Below, piece by piece: positions 27,801 through 41,655 of a stretch of DNA of 64,000 nucleotides. The stretch comes from Bolinopsis microptera. Its lineage: Eukaryota > Ctenophora > Tentaculata > Lobata > Bolinopsidae. Location: the NCBI RefSeq assembly GCF_026151205.1, contig NC_087074.1:1488001-1552000 (forward strand), read 5' to 3'. The notes under the pieces were generated by a model. It saw only the letters and a program-made list of their open reading frames with translations, was not told where the DNA came from and ran no database searches. Position 1 is the first letter of the stretch; each line of letters starts with the position of its first letter. Made by a program: the position numbers and the translations under genes.

Positions 27801-30800
27801 ACTTCTTAGACTTCATAGGCATTAAAACCACTAGTAGGAACCCGTGATTCTCTAAAGTGGTGTTAAGAGACATTAAGACATTAGACAGTGTTATTTATTT
27901 AATTTGTGATTATGACACCACCTAGGGGTCCATTTTTCGGGACCTTGGCCAATTTTGTATATCTTTATACTGACCAAAAGGCCATAAAAGCATTTGACAC
28001 AGCCAAAAAAGTTTCAAAAGTATATCTCTCACGGTTTTCGCGGAAGGTTTTGTTAAAGTTGAAGTTGTGGTGTCAGTAAAATGGTACCGTAGATTGGGGT
28101 AAAATCGCCGTGTCGGGGAACTTCGCCACTATTTTTCAAATAATCATTTTACTGTTTTGAATTGTTAGGAGATCGAGTTTTTGTATAGTATTGTGTTGAA
28201 AAAATGGTTATAAAGGTATTCCTATTCAAAAATAAACGTTTACTATGTTAATTAAACTCAGGCAACATGAAATAATGCAATAAAGTGGCTAAAATTTCCT
28301 GCTTGCATATTTCCCATATTTTACAATTATATCCTTAATAAATTCTGTGTGACATCATTAGCATATGTCCTGTTCATTTAAGGGCGAATTTAGTTCGCTG
28401 CACACAACTGATATTATAAAGTTTTCAAATTTGTGTGTGACGAAGTTACCCTCTTCTGATCCCATCTGTTCGGCGAAGTTTGGCGCGAAATTCGCGCGCG
28501 GCTGGTGAAGTCACGCACGTGTATTGGCGAAGTTTGACTACATTTCTACTTCATCCCGGCGATGTTACCCGCAGCATGGCGATGTTACCCCGGCGACCAA
28601 ATTGCCCATTGTAACACGCAGGCTAGAGCTAGATAAGTAAAATTGGCAGGTATATCAAGGAAATATAATTGAGTTTCGAGTGGTATGGTGCTTAGCACCG
28701 AATATGGTACAGTTTCAGAATGGCGAAGTTACCCCATATTGCAGGGTAACTTCGCCCTGATTTCAGTGGCACCAATCTAGCTGACTATTTATGCCTGGCT
28801 GATGTGGTTCATACGAAAACATTTGCTTTACCAATCCTGTTCATATGAGCTATAAACTTTTTCAAGTACTCGTGTCGTATTTTCTAAATAACATGAAATA
28901 GCTGTAAAACATGGCGAAGTTCCCCCATTCTACGGTAACAGATATATATATATATAAGACCAATGCTTGTTAAAAGGCACGCTAAAAGAATGGTTTCAGT
29001 GCTTGATTCTTGCTCGATGTTGTAACTGTCTTACCAGATGAACTTCGGTACGTGGATAGGGGTCGTTCACATCCCCTCAGCTCCGTAATCAACCGTAATC
29101 AAGACCCAACCCCCCCTCCTGACAACACTATTACGTAATCATGGCTTGAACCCCCCCCCCCCCCCCCCCCCCTTTTGACTTTTTTCCTTGAAAAAACCTT
29201 TCTTTACGCTGGATGCTACCCTGATCATAATGATCCGAAATCATTGTTATTATATCCGGAAAATTTTGATTACGTAATCAACAACCAAACCCCCCCCCCC
29301 CCCCCCCCGTAATCAACCATAAGCATTTGGAACCCCCCCCCCCCCCTTAGGCTGATTACATAATATGTGAACGACCCCATGGAGAATGATGAAGCGGACT
29401 GGTTGTTGGGTCTGGGGGTCCAGGGACTCAGGTCCTGGTTGCATAGAAATTGCGTAGAAACGCTTTATTCAGGATCGTTACTATATCGTTACTATCTGAA
29501 GCCCTACAACAAACGCAATTTAATTTATTTTACCTTCATCGTATATCAATGTGAGAGTCAATCCCTACCCCTCCAATGGATTATTACAGCAGTAGCTTAG
29601 GTTGTGGTTAGATACTCCGACTCGTTGCGGCCGAACAGAACCTACTTGTTTCTGTTACATTAAACTAGAAAGGGTTTAATACAATGCATTTATCATTCTC
29701 CCAAAAGGAAGCCTATCCCTTGTATGCAAACGCGAGCTGATTAATCATAAAATCCAATGACTAATTAAAGTTCAGAAAATATAACATAATAGGTCCCCCT
29801 TATTATAGTTGCGCCTTGCAGGATCATTATGTTCCTTCAGCTGAACAACGGATCAGCTAATGAGAGCCTCCTCTCGAGAAAGGAATCGTCGGTAACTCGG
29901 TAATCTGCCGATGCACATCTGGGGCACACCTGGGGCACACCTGGGGCACAAACTCGGGCACACCTCGGGCACACCTCGGGCACACCTGGGGCACAAAGCA
30001 CACCTCGGGCACACCTCGGGCAGAACCACCTGGGGCACACCTGGGGCACACCTCGGGCACATCTCGGGCACATCTCGGGCAAAATTCGGGCATGGTAATT
30101 GGGAAACCTTGGGAAAAGAACCTGGGCACATCTCGGGCACAACCACCTGGGGCACACCTGGTGCACATCTCAGGCACACCTGGGGCACATCTCGGGCAAA
30201 ACCACCTGGGGCACGGTCATTCGGGCAATTTGAATTATTATTTATTACTATGATGATAGATATCATTATTTATATTACTTATATTGGTGACAGTATTAAA
30301 CTATATGTATGAGCAATATAATTTTCAGGGACACAATTTTATTATTAAAAAAATTTATTTATTAACGAGCAATTGAAAAATACGATTGATCTGTTCGTAA
30401 TGTATTTAATAAATTTAATAGGTAAGCAATATTATATTATTAAAGTATCAATCGGAACATCTCATAACCATTAAAAACTATAAGTATTACTGTAACTACA
30501 AAATAAATCAGTATATCCTCTTGGGAGGGAGTGCTTCTCCTGAAGCGTGGAGTGTGCGAAGCACAGTTTGGTTCCGGTTGCAGATATCCCTGGCCACTGG
30601 TAGAAGGTTTTTAAGCGTGGGATTTATCAGCTGGAGGAGACCATGTCGGAGAGAAGGTAGGTCAATCCTCGCTGCCTCTGCTATGCAGCGCTTCCTGCCG
30701 AAAAAGGACTCAGATATCCCCTCTGCAGCGAGTGCCTCCTTCTTCGTAGCACCATTCCGGACACGTGCCAGGATCCTGTCGTACTTTGAAACTTCTCCGT

Positions 30801-33800
30801 CGATGGTGAAGGTGCGGCTCGAACCAGGATAATGGGCCGGAACAGGACCGGTGGGAGCTGTAGCGGCAGCCGGAACAGCAGCAGGAACAGTAGCCGGAGC
30901 TGGTACAGTAACCGGAGCCGAAGCGGGAGCCGGAGCGGGAACTGGAACATGTGCTGAGGTTACTGGAACGACAGGTCGAGGGGGAGGAGGAGGAAGAACC
31001 ACAGGTGCTGTAGGAGCAGCAGGGGTGTGAGGGGGAGGGGGAGACGGTCTGACGACAGGAGAGGAGTGTGTATCGCAGGGGTCTATCGTAACCACTATCT
31101 GCGTACCGTCTGGCTCGTTACTCTGTCCACTTCTGACTGTTCGGATGCAGTGGGGGCAGGTGAGGGCTGGGATAACAGGAGAGTAGGAGGATCGTGGACA
31201 CACTGTGTTGATGTGACCTCGTGCGCCACAATGACTGCAAGTTGGGGGAGGAATAGGTCGGGATAGTCGAAGTCCGGATCGTGTAGGCATGATGAGTAGT
31301 AGTAGATATGTTGTGGTAGTAGAACGAAAACTGGAATGAGGAACCTATGTGATAACAACCTTTATACCCGAGGGTTTTGGGATCAGAGCTTGTTAATTCA
31401 CGGTTCGGATCGCATTGATCGCATGGATCGCATGGCCCAACAAGATGGTAGCCATAACACGATAACATGGATCACGTGGTGAGTATTCGCAGCCCCTCTC
31501 ACGTGACGTTATGGCAAGAAATCAAAATGCCTTCGCCTCATCGACTGTTCGGTGGTAATCGGAATGTTTGATCTAGTTATGTGACGCGATAAGAAGAACA
31601 ACAAAGTCTTGCGATCGTGACAAATATAAGGTACTCTTCTGTGACGTCCCAGCAAGCAGTCAAAATTCCAGTCGAGATATATAAACATGAGCAAACAGCT
31701 AATACTATCATTCGATATGGCTCTCACTTTCCTCTCCTACGAAGATCTCAGAAGAACTGGAGTCCTCTCTTCAGAAGCCACAGCTCTACAGTACTGCCTC
31801 GATGTGGAACTCCTACGTCCTAACCATTTCTGTCCAGAGTGCCACACCTACATGGAGCTACGATCCTGCGCCTCCACAAAGTACAGCGATGGCTACTGTT
31901 GGTCCTGTCCTGGCGGTCAGCACCACCTCTCTGTCAGAGCAGGAAGTGTCCTCTACAACCGCAACATTACCTTTATCAACTTCCTCCACCTACTTTGGAT
32001 CTTTGTCAACGGTACCAGCGTTGCTGATGCAGCCAGAATCCTGTCGATGAACGAGAAAACAGTGCGATCCCTTTACAAAGCTATTCGACAGTGTATGGTG
32101 GAGGACCTTCTCGAGAACGGAGCAACGAGGAAGATTGGAGGACGCGGGCACATCGTGGAGATCGACGAGTCGAAGTTCGGCAAACGGAAGTACCACCGTG
32201 GACGACGAGTGATCGGGAAGTGGATCGTTGGAGGCTACTGCAGAACTACCGGCGAATGCTTCTTGGTGGAGTGCACAGACAACAAACGGAACCACCACAC
32301 TCTTCTTCGTCTAATCAAGCAACACGTCGCTCCTGGGACCATCATCCTTACCGACAAGTGGAAGGGGTACAACGCCCTCCGACACCACGGCTACACCCAC
32401 TTGGTCGTAAACCACAGCAGAGGCTTCGTCGACCCCGTCACCGGTGTTCATACGAATACATGTGAGGGCATGTGGTTTCACGCCAAGAGGCACATGCTAC
32501 GAGGACACGGCAGGACGCGAAGAGACTCCTCAGCCCTCTACATCGCCCTCGCTGAATTCATCTGGCTGAGAAGGAACCACCTGACCCGCTCCGGCCCTTC
32601 CGTCAGAAGATATTTTAACCAGGAGCTCCCGCAGTTGATGCGTAGAATTTTTGATTAGAATGTGTTTAATAGTTTTGTAAATATACCGATTGATTATGTA
32701 ATACATTGCTAACAGTTTAATGAAATTATTATGTACAGTTATGGACAGTTCAATCGTGTTTTTCACTTGTTCGTTAATAAATAGATATTAGATATGTGTC
32801 TCTGAAAATTATATTGCTCATATATATTATATTGCGATAGTATAATACTAGTATAACACTATCGCAAATATAAGTAGGTAATAAATGATATCATTGAGGT
32901 TAGTAGCCCAGCCATAATTCATTGCCCGAATGACCGTGCCCCAGGTGGTTTTGCCCGAGATGTGCCCGAGATGTGCCCCAGGTGTGCCTGAGATGTGCCC
33001 CAGGTGTGCCCCAGGTGGTTCTGCCCGAGGTGTGCCCGAGATGTGCCCGAGATGTGCCCAGGTTCTTTTCCCAAGGTTTCCCAATTACCATGCCCGAATT
33101 TTGCCCGAGATGTGCCCGAGATGTGCCCGAGGTGTGCCCGAGGTGTGCCCCAGGTGGTTCTGCCCGAGGTGTGCCCGAGGTGTGCTTTGTGCCCCAGGTG
33201 TGCCCGAGGTGTGCCCGAGGTGTGCCCGAGTTTGTGCCCCAGGTGTGCCCGAGGTGTGCCCCAGATGTGCATCGGCAGATTACCGAGTTACCGAATCGTC
33301 AACTTAATATTTCAATAGTTAACCTCAATTTTACGACAAACTAGGCGCTCTGGGGGGCTAGGGGTGTTGCGCGAGCGTCAGGTAGTACGTGGTCTGCCAA
33401 CTGGCAAAAATTTTTTACGACCTCGGACCCCCTGTGGCTTTAACTATGAACATCTAGCTTTTTAGAAGGGACCACTTGAGAGCTTATTATTGTATTTATA
33501 GGATCTCGTTGACTCTTGTTACAGGATATTATTTATAGCTGGGAGCAGATAAAGAATCTATTCTATGATCCCGTTTATTTTCAAAAGAACCACATGGCTA
33601 AAAAGTTCAATGAAGTGATGGTTGGAAGTATAATTTCTAACTATACGTAGTATGATTGAAAAAGTTGGACCCCCAAGTGGGGTCAAAAACGCGAATTAAA
33701 TAGGTAATAATTATTTTAGTTTCTTGAGTCTCCCCAAATCCTGGAGTCGGCCTCATTTTAGGGCACGCACACATTTGGGGTTGAGGTTCGATGTTTTGCA

Positions 33801-36800
33801 TAGAACGTACCATCGAGTCCAGTCGTTAATAACTAAACGTTAATATATACAAAACGTTAATATCATTTACATATGAAATGAGATTGCACTGAGCACTCAT
33901 ATTCCGCTTATATCCCGATCATATCGACAGTAAATATTCAGAGTTCACTCTGAGTTTATTCTTCATCCTCCACCAATACTTGTGTCAGTCGAGTTCATCT
34001 TGATTACCTCACCATGTCCAGTTTAAACAAGCTTTAATCTGATTGAGGTTGTGGCTAGTGCACGTTGTGGCTAGCGCACCTCGTGATTAGTGCACGTTAA
34101 CTGCCTCAGCTAACTTCTTCCAGTCGTGAAACTTTTGATCTCGGTCTTTCCTTCGTCCGACTGATCCAGGACCACCTACTTAAACTTGTAGTCCTTAACT
34201 CTCCATATCTTGGAAACACTCTGGGATGATATCTGGGACCTGTCCAGACTATATCCCGTTGAAATCGCTTTGTTACGAATTATTTCTGATTAAAATATAT
34301 ATTTGACTGTACTAATAAGGTGCTTTTGAAGCTTGAGGACGTTCTTCGAAATGTCAATCTGATCACATTTTAATCACACGCCAGTAAATAAAATCACGAT
34401 GATAAGTAAATGATATTACGACAATCAGTAAATACTAGACTAGACAACGTTCTTATATTTAGAAGTTAGTATCGCACTATCATTCGTGATCAAAGTAAGT
34501 ATCGTAGGTTATTTATCATATTAACATACTAATATTAATACCTTCATCATTAAACTCGACCATAAACAACCACTAATCAACTGGAGATAAAGTCAGTCAC
34601 TGAAGGGTTACTAGTCCCAAACCGAGCATATCTTCTGATCCAGCCTCTAGGTTTCCCTGGTTTTGTACTGATATCTAGCCGCTCCAGTACCATAGCTGAC
34701 GTATCTCCTAAAGTCATGTGACCGAACAATCGTCTAGTCATGTTACCGAATGCCCCACAGTCTCAGATTCTGCTCTAGTGTTTTTGTTACCGTTTTTCTA
34801 ATAATAAACCAATCGAACCCACTTAACGACGGCTTCAATCAACTAGCATAACGAACCTCTGTCTCTTGTGACGATACTTTGCTGTTCTGATGCTTTAGCT
34901 ACTTTATTTCAATGAATAGAAGGAACAAGCTGCAAAATCATTCAACATCAATCGTCAGCCGATCTTGCTTCTAAATATACCTCCCCTTCGACGACTGTAC
35001 TCGGGTGGTCTCGAATATCTGTTCTTTTTTATTCCCTACAATTATCTACCACTGCCACTATTCAGAATAATCTTCATAATAACTTAACTAAGATAATAAA
35101 CAACCGTTTACAATTCTACTCAATATCTCATTAAACAGTTTCGACGGTGAACGCAACATAATTTGAGCATAAGTAAATATTCATTAAAAATATTCATAAT
35201 ATTCATAATATTCATAATATTCATTATTAAACACAACACTACCTTGGTTGGTAGTGGCCTCCTCGGGTTAACGTTGGCGTGCAGTACGAAGTACCAGCTG
35301 AGATATTCTCACCATCATTTTAATATAAGCATAACGAATTTACTTAATCTCCACCAAGTTCTGATATTTATTTAATCCCATTTATTTGTCTCTCTAGAAT
35401 ATTTGTTTTAAGAAAAAAGTGCTTAAAGACCATGACCGGGGGGGGGGGGGGGGGGGGGGGCAATGGCATAAAATGGAGACTTTTTCTATGGAGAAAATGG
35501 AAAAAGTCACAAGGGTGGAGAAGTTTCCTTAGAAATCGATCGGATATCCGGCGTAAGTAGTTAAGAAGGTGCTTGGCCTGATATCAATCAGAAATTTCAT
35601 TAGTTTTCAGGAAAAATTCTCAAGGGCTAGGTCCCGAAAAATATTTCGGCTCATAATGATCAGAGTAACATGAACACTGGAGAAAAGTGTAGAGCATGAC
35701 AAGTAATCCTAAAATTAGTTTCCAAGGAAACGTTTCCACCGTTTTGTTAAACGGTCTGCAAGAAATTTGTGACTGAAATCTTTATGGGTCTGGAAATGTG
35801 AGCTTTGATTACCAGTGTGCGTCAGTTGTCCAGCCACCAATCCGTACGATAGAAACTAATTTTTATTGTGCTGTTATTTCTCCTATTTCTGCTGGTCGAG
35901 CAAACTGCTTAGTCCTTAAATTGGTAAACTCTGGAATTGGAGTTTATACTGTTTACCATTTGAAAAGATTTTGAATAAGACAATTTTCGGTCCGAGTCAT
36001 CCTCGATACGTACCTCTAAAAGCAGACTCCCCGCTTCCGAACTAGTATTGCATAGGGGAGGCCTGCCGAAAAACCCTTGAGTAATTCTCCATCTGTTTCA
36101 TTTTATGCCATTGCCCCCCCCCCCCCCCACAATGACCACTCACAAATCCGAGGTTTTCAAGCAATTTTGACACATTTATGACAACTTGTTGCATTTTACG
36201 CGGTTTCAAAAGGGGGTTTTTGAGAGCCGGCGGTTGGTTGTGATGGTTTGTGATGGTTTCAGGAATAGTTCTTGACCCAAAATAGAGATTTGGGTTAAAG
36301 AATTCAGAATTTCAAAATGATCTTTAAGCACATTTGTCAGAGAAAACAGCAGATTAGAGTTAAACAAATTCTTCATATTATGGAGCTAGGGTGTGGACTA
36401 AATTAAAAGTCAACTAATTCATGTCCTTGTCAAAATGGATCCTTCAAACTTGGAAGTCTCCCAAAAATTGCCACTCTGAGGCAGTGAGGCGACGTACCTA
36501 AGTGCCGCCCTCCCGTTGATTCTGTGTGTCGCCACTAAGTTCCAAAATGGCGCCTCATTTTTGCTAGATGCACTGTTAATATTGGAAAATTGTCCCACAT
36601 TATGTCGTCGGTTTAAATTTGACTTGTTATTATTATTGCATTCATGTAATATGTCAACACGTTTACTGGTTTTCTGATAGGCTGTGGAAAGTGGGCAGCA
36701 TATCCAGAAAATAGCCATAAAAACGAACCCTGTCTCATTATAGAGTTTTTAACGATCGTTTTGAGATCAAGTCATTATCTTAAGGAATCCAACATGTACA

Positions 36801-39800
36801 GAGTTTCAAGTAAGGTCTTCAGCTGAACAAAAGTTGACGAAAAATGAAGTCCGAAAATTTTCGTCGATGAAAGATTGATCGTCTTGATTAAGTTTTATTT
36901 GTTCAATGAACTATTTGATATTAGACTTCATAAAATTGCATGTTTCGTATAATTTGTTACTAGTATCGCTTTAGATGGCTTAGTTGGTTAAATCTTAGAT
37001 TTCAAAGCGGTCAAATAAACTTTAACTTATCATTTAAAATGTTCATCACAATTTATATAATATAAAACATCACAACTGACTTCCCCAAACTTAAATATAT
37101 TGTCGCGCCCAACATTATCAGTAACTTAAAATTTTATAGGTGCTTAGTAAAGATCACCCCTTGGTAGCACACCGTACAAAACTTAACAAAAAAGCAGACA
37201 AGGTAAATGTATTCCTCATATATTTTCGAAATAATATATTTTTAAACAAGTCCGATCTATGCCAGATAATCCCCTTAAAGTTAATAACTCAGGGTTCGCA
37301 ATTCCATACAAAGTAAAATGTTTCCATACAAAGTAACATTACAAAGAAATATTGCTGACCTTGCCCTTCCCTGAGATACCAAGCACGATACGCAACATTT
37401 TGTGTATGTCCCGTCCGAACTTTTCTTTTGATCCTTTGTCAGTGTCCATGTTTCTGATTCGTAGAGCAGTACCGATTCACAAGCCGCATATAAACAAATA
37501 CGATCGGATCCTAAGGTTACTTGAAAATTCAGATTTCCAGATGTTATTGAGTTTATGCTTAATTGCTTTTCTAACCCTGATCTCTCAATCTGTGCTCTCA
37601 ATCCAGGAGCCTCAGGCACGAAATCATCCACATTTTCTATGGTTTCTCCTGATTGACTTCAGAGGTCGCTGGATCAATCCTCCATATTCGGTGTCATAAC
37701 CTTGCTCTGCCATCGTTTATGAGTAGCACTACGCTCGCTGCTGCTGATTCTACTCGGAGCAGGAACTCACTAGCCATGTCCATTGTCCATGTCTTCGGAT
37801 GTTAATGTTTTGTCGTCCGAAAAGACCACATCGGTGATGATCTTGTGCTTTTTCGCTCCTCGTCATCACTTATGGCTTGCCTCATACAGAAGTAAATGAC
37901 AATTACAACGAGGTAGGGTGCTAAAGTATCACCCTGTATCACACCAGCTTGTTTCTCGAACAATTCTGTTTCTCCATCTGGTTGGCCATTGTCTTCTCAT
38001 AAATGAGCTGTGTGAGCTCTACGATTTAGACGGGGATGTCATATTAAGCTGTTAGTGTCTTGAATATTTTCCCACGGTGTACGCTGTTGAAACCGTTCTT
38101 AAAGTCTATAAATGTCAGAAGTCAGAACAGCTGGTGGTTTGCAACTCTTTAAACTCTCTATGAGACGCTTTATTAGTACCAGTATCTGACACCTTATTAG
38201 TACCAGTATCTGGCGGCATGTTCATCTGCCTGGTCTGAATCCATTCAGGTTTCTATGCAGAATGGTCTGGTCTCCATTTTATTATTTTTATTTTATTTTA
38301 TTCTATTTTATTTTATTCTATTTTATTTTATTTTATTTTATTTTATTTTATTTTATTTTATTTTATTTTATTTTATTTTATTTTATTTTATTTTATTTTA
38401 TTTTATTTTATTTTATTTTATTTTATTTTATTTTATTTTATTTTATTTTATTTTATTTTATTTTATTTTATTTCTGGTTTTAACCTGTTTAAGATCATCC
38501 TGTTGTTCATAGCCTTTGCTACTTACTAGGGATGACATGCTCTTTATTATCTCAACCAACCAAACTTTACTTATCCGTGCCTTTTAATAAGGCTGCTAAT
38601 ATTTACCAATATTCTCAACTGGAACTTTAAATGAGCATGTCCATATATAAGATGATTGGAACTGTATCACGGCCCAGGCAGACAGTAACACTGTCAATAT
38701 TGTGAACTTCGTAAACTCCACTGTCAACAAATATGACTGTACCAAATATAACTGTATCAAAATCAACAGATCTTTAAATTTGCCTAGTCTACCATCTATA
38801 ATAATGTCAAATCTCGTTGCCATCTTGTCTCGCCTGATTTGAACCTTTCACGACCTTTAAGATAACCCTCAGACATGAAGTGACGCTGTTATGTTGTTAG
38901 TATAAAACATAAATCTGATAAGGCCGAGGTTTTAATATTGTAACTACCCTCAGGCCTGAAGTGGCGCTATTTTTTATTAGTATAAAACATAAATCTGATA
39001 AGGCCTAGGGTGAGATTTTAATATTGTACGTTACGATTTAGGGAGCATTACTTGTTTAGGACATGTCTTTTGTCTGCCATAAAGCCGGGGCTCTTTTGGT
39101 TCACAATCCCTTCAAAAGTTAGGTCATGTGCTCTGGTAAGTTGTTAAACCGCTAACTCGAAATAAAGTTCCATAATTACATCGGGATAAACCCCTTCGGA
39201 AGAATCATAAAATTTACACTGTGTTGAGTAATTTTATCAATTTAATTAATTCTAAAATGTAAAAAATCATTAATAGATATTGAGCTTCTGTTAGAGATTT
39301 CTTGAAGTAGATTGAAGTATTAAATGTTACATTGTTACATACCAATATTGGTAAAACAGCGTTAAAAGTTTATCTTAAAGTATCTTGTCGGTAGTTTTTG
39401 TTTTGAAATCCCGGTATTTAACAAAAATTCGTCTCAGTTCAGTTTTCACCTTAAAAATTTGTCCAATTAAAAGCAGAAATGTTTAATTCTAAGCTCGCTG
39501 TTTTAGATTTAGAAGGCTTTTTTCCTTAAAAAGGTCTCAAACTAAAACTTTCTCAGTTTTTGTGAGCGCAATATCGAGCAATCAGACAGTGCCAATATCA
39601 TCAACTCTATAATCTATCAATCTTGACTATAACAAATCATTAACACTTGAACCACGTTCTAGCCAACTACTTTCAACCCATCAAATCGTGTCTAGTCTAA
39701 AATAATATTATCACATCATGATTGTAGTAAGTATAACGTACCAAAATCATCGGATCTTTAAATTGGCCTGGTCTATCATCTAGAGTTTAGATGATAATGT

Positions 39801-41620
39801 TGAATCTCACTTCTATTTTGTCTCGCCTGATCTGATCTACCCTTTAACTACCCCTTAGACCGGAACTGAGGTTATTATGTTGTTAAAACATAAATCCCAG
39901 ATGTGAATATTAATATTGTAAGCTTTGATAGGATGTATCTTGTTGGTAGTTGTCGTCTTGAAATCCCGGTATTTGTCTTTGAGTTTTCATATTGAATATG
40001 CCTTGTCAAAAATCTGTCCGATTAGAAGCAGAAATATTTATTGTTTAACACTAACAAAGAACTGTAGAGATAGTATTGCATATATCCACTCTCGAAATCA
40101 AGTTCTATAATTTCATCAGGATTAACTCCTTAAAGCCTCGTGTTGGTTGTTTTTGTCTTGAAATCCCAGTACTTGTCAATAAATCCCAGTATTGAATATG
40201 CCTTGTCAAAAATCTGTTCTAAATCAGACATATTTAATACTAATATTTTACATAATCTATATTATTATTATATAATTATAAGCTTGCAGTTTTAGAAAGA
40301 GTATTGCTTGCAATCGTGTATCGATTGACGGTATTATATAGAAGTGATGATAACAAACAGTGTGATTACCCGCGTTTTTAAGTAAATCAAGACATTGGTA
40401 ATGCTCGTGAGATCCAATAAACCGTGACGTGACGTATCTAGTATCGCGCCGCCTTCTCGTTTATTTATGTCAGTACGCTGAAGTGCCGATACAGTATGTT
40501 GATCTTGATTCATGCTAATTCTACTGTATTATGAATAGGAGCTTTTTGTATTCGACCTCTTGCCAACTCAGGGTAAAAATATGACACGAGGAAATTGAGA
40601 GTTGTGCATAAATGGTTTAAATAAGGTTGTTAAAAAATAGGTCCCAATAACAAGCCGGAGCCATTCTAAATGTAAACTAATATGCCATGCTTTTATTTGC
40701 ACATTTCTTTAGACGAGTATTCTAAGACGGTATTGTAGTATACAAATTTCAGATCAAGTTTCTGATGGAAGAGAGAGGCCCTGCTTAAGATTAACGCTTT
40801 TGATTTGCAGGATGACATTGTAGCTGACGATTTTCAACTTTGAATAACATAACTGCTGTGTCGGATACTCAAAAGATATACAAATTTCTGATGAAAAGAC
40901 GCACCTCGTCTATCTCATTATCTTTCTGCCGCCGCAAACTCGTATCATATCAATCATATTATCACATTATATTATCATATCAAAACCATCAGGGCCTCTA
41001 CCTACAATCATTAAATGATATCCTCTCCATGTCCCCACCCCCAAAACAATGGTCACCTCTGTTTGTTTGTTGTAGACAAGTTCATTCTCAGATAGGTACC
41101 CTAGGGGATGGTTCATCGGGGTGCAAGTGGTTTGAATTCTTGTTTTGAATTCTTGTTTTTTGTGTAACGCCGGAGCCATGCTAAATGTAAACTAATATGC
41201 CATGCTTTTATTTGCACATTTATTTAGACGAGTATTCTAAGACGGTATTGTAGTATACAAATTTCAAATCAAATTTCTGATGGAAGAGAGAAGCCCTGCT
41301 AACGCTTTTGATTTGCAGGATGGCATTGTAGCTGACGATTTTCAACTTTGAATATCATAACTGTTGTGTCGGATACTCAAAAGATATACAAATTTATGAT
41401 GAAGAGACGCACCTGGTCCATCTAATTATCTCTCTGCCGCCGCAAACTCGTATCATATCAATCATATTATCACATTATATCATATCAAAACCATCAGGGC
41501 CTCTACCTGCAATCATTAAATGATACTCTCTCCATGTCCCACCTCCAAAACAATGGTCACCTCTGTTTGTTTGTTGTAAACAAGTTCATTCTCAGAAAGG
41601 TACCCTAGGGGATGGTTCAT

Positions 41621-41655
<35 letters not shown>

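Larger units (their letters stand above)
29883..33300. mobile_element. Complete Merlin DNA transposon (3402 bp) with 8-bp target duplication
   Basis: The element is 29891-33292, flanked by identical GAATCGTC octamers. Its inverted arms begin GGTAACTCGGTAATCTGCCG and extend ~440 bp inward (29891-30328, 32802-33292), largely made of 11-bp CACACCTGGGG/CACACCTCGGG units. Inside are an intact IS1595-type DDE transposase on plus (31687-32658) and a divergent second ORF on minus (30508-31290). An IS1016/IS1595-related transposase with 8-9 bp duplications defines the Merlin superfamily. With intact ORF, ends and duplication it could be recently active. It lies in the giant intron of the Tudor gene. 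Confidence 0.9.

Noticed and set aside
29837-30312. Cys/Pro-rich ORFs on both strands in the Merlin arms (also 32848-33344)
   Set aside because: Products of the 11-bp terminal repeats; mirrored in both arms and both strands.
38255-38512. ORFs of FILFY repeats
   Set aside because: Translation of a (TTTTA)n microsatellite.
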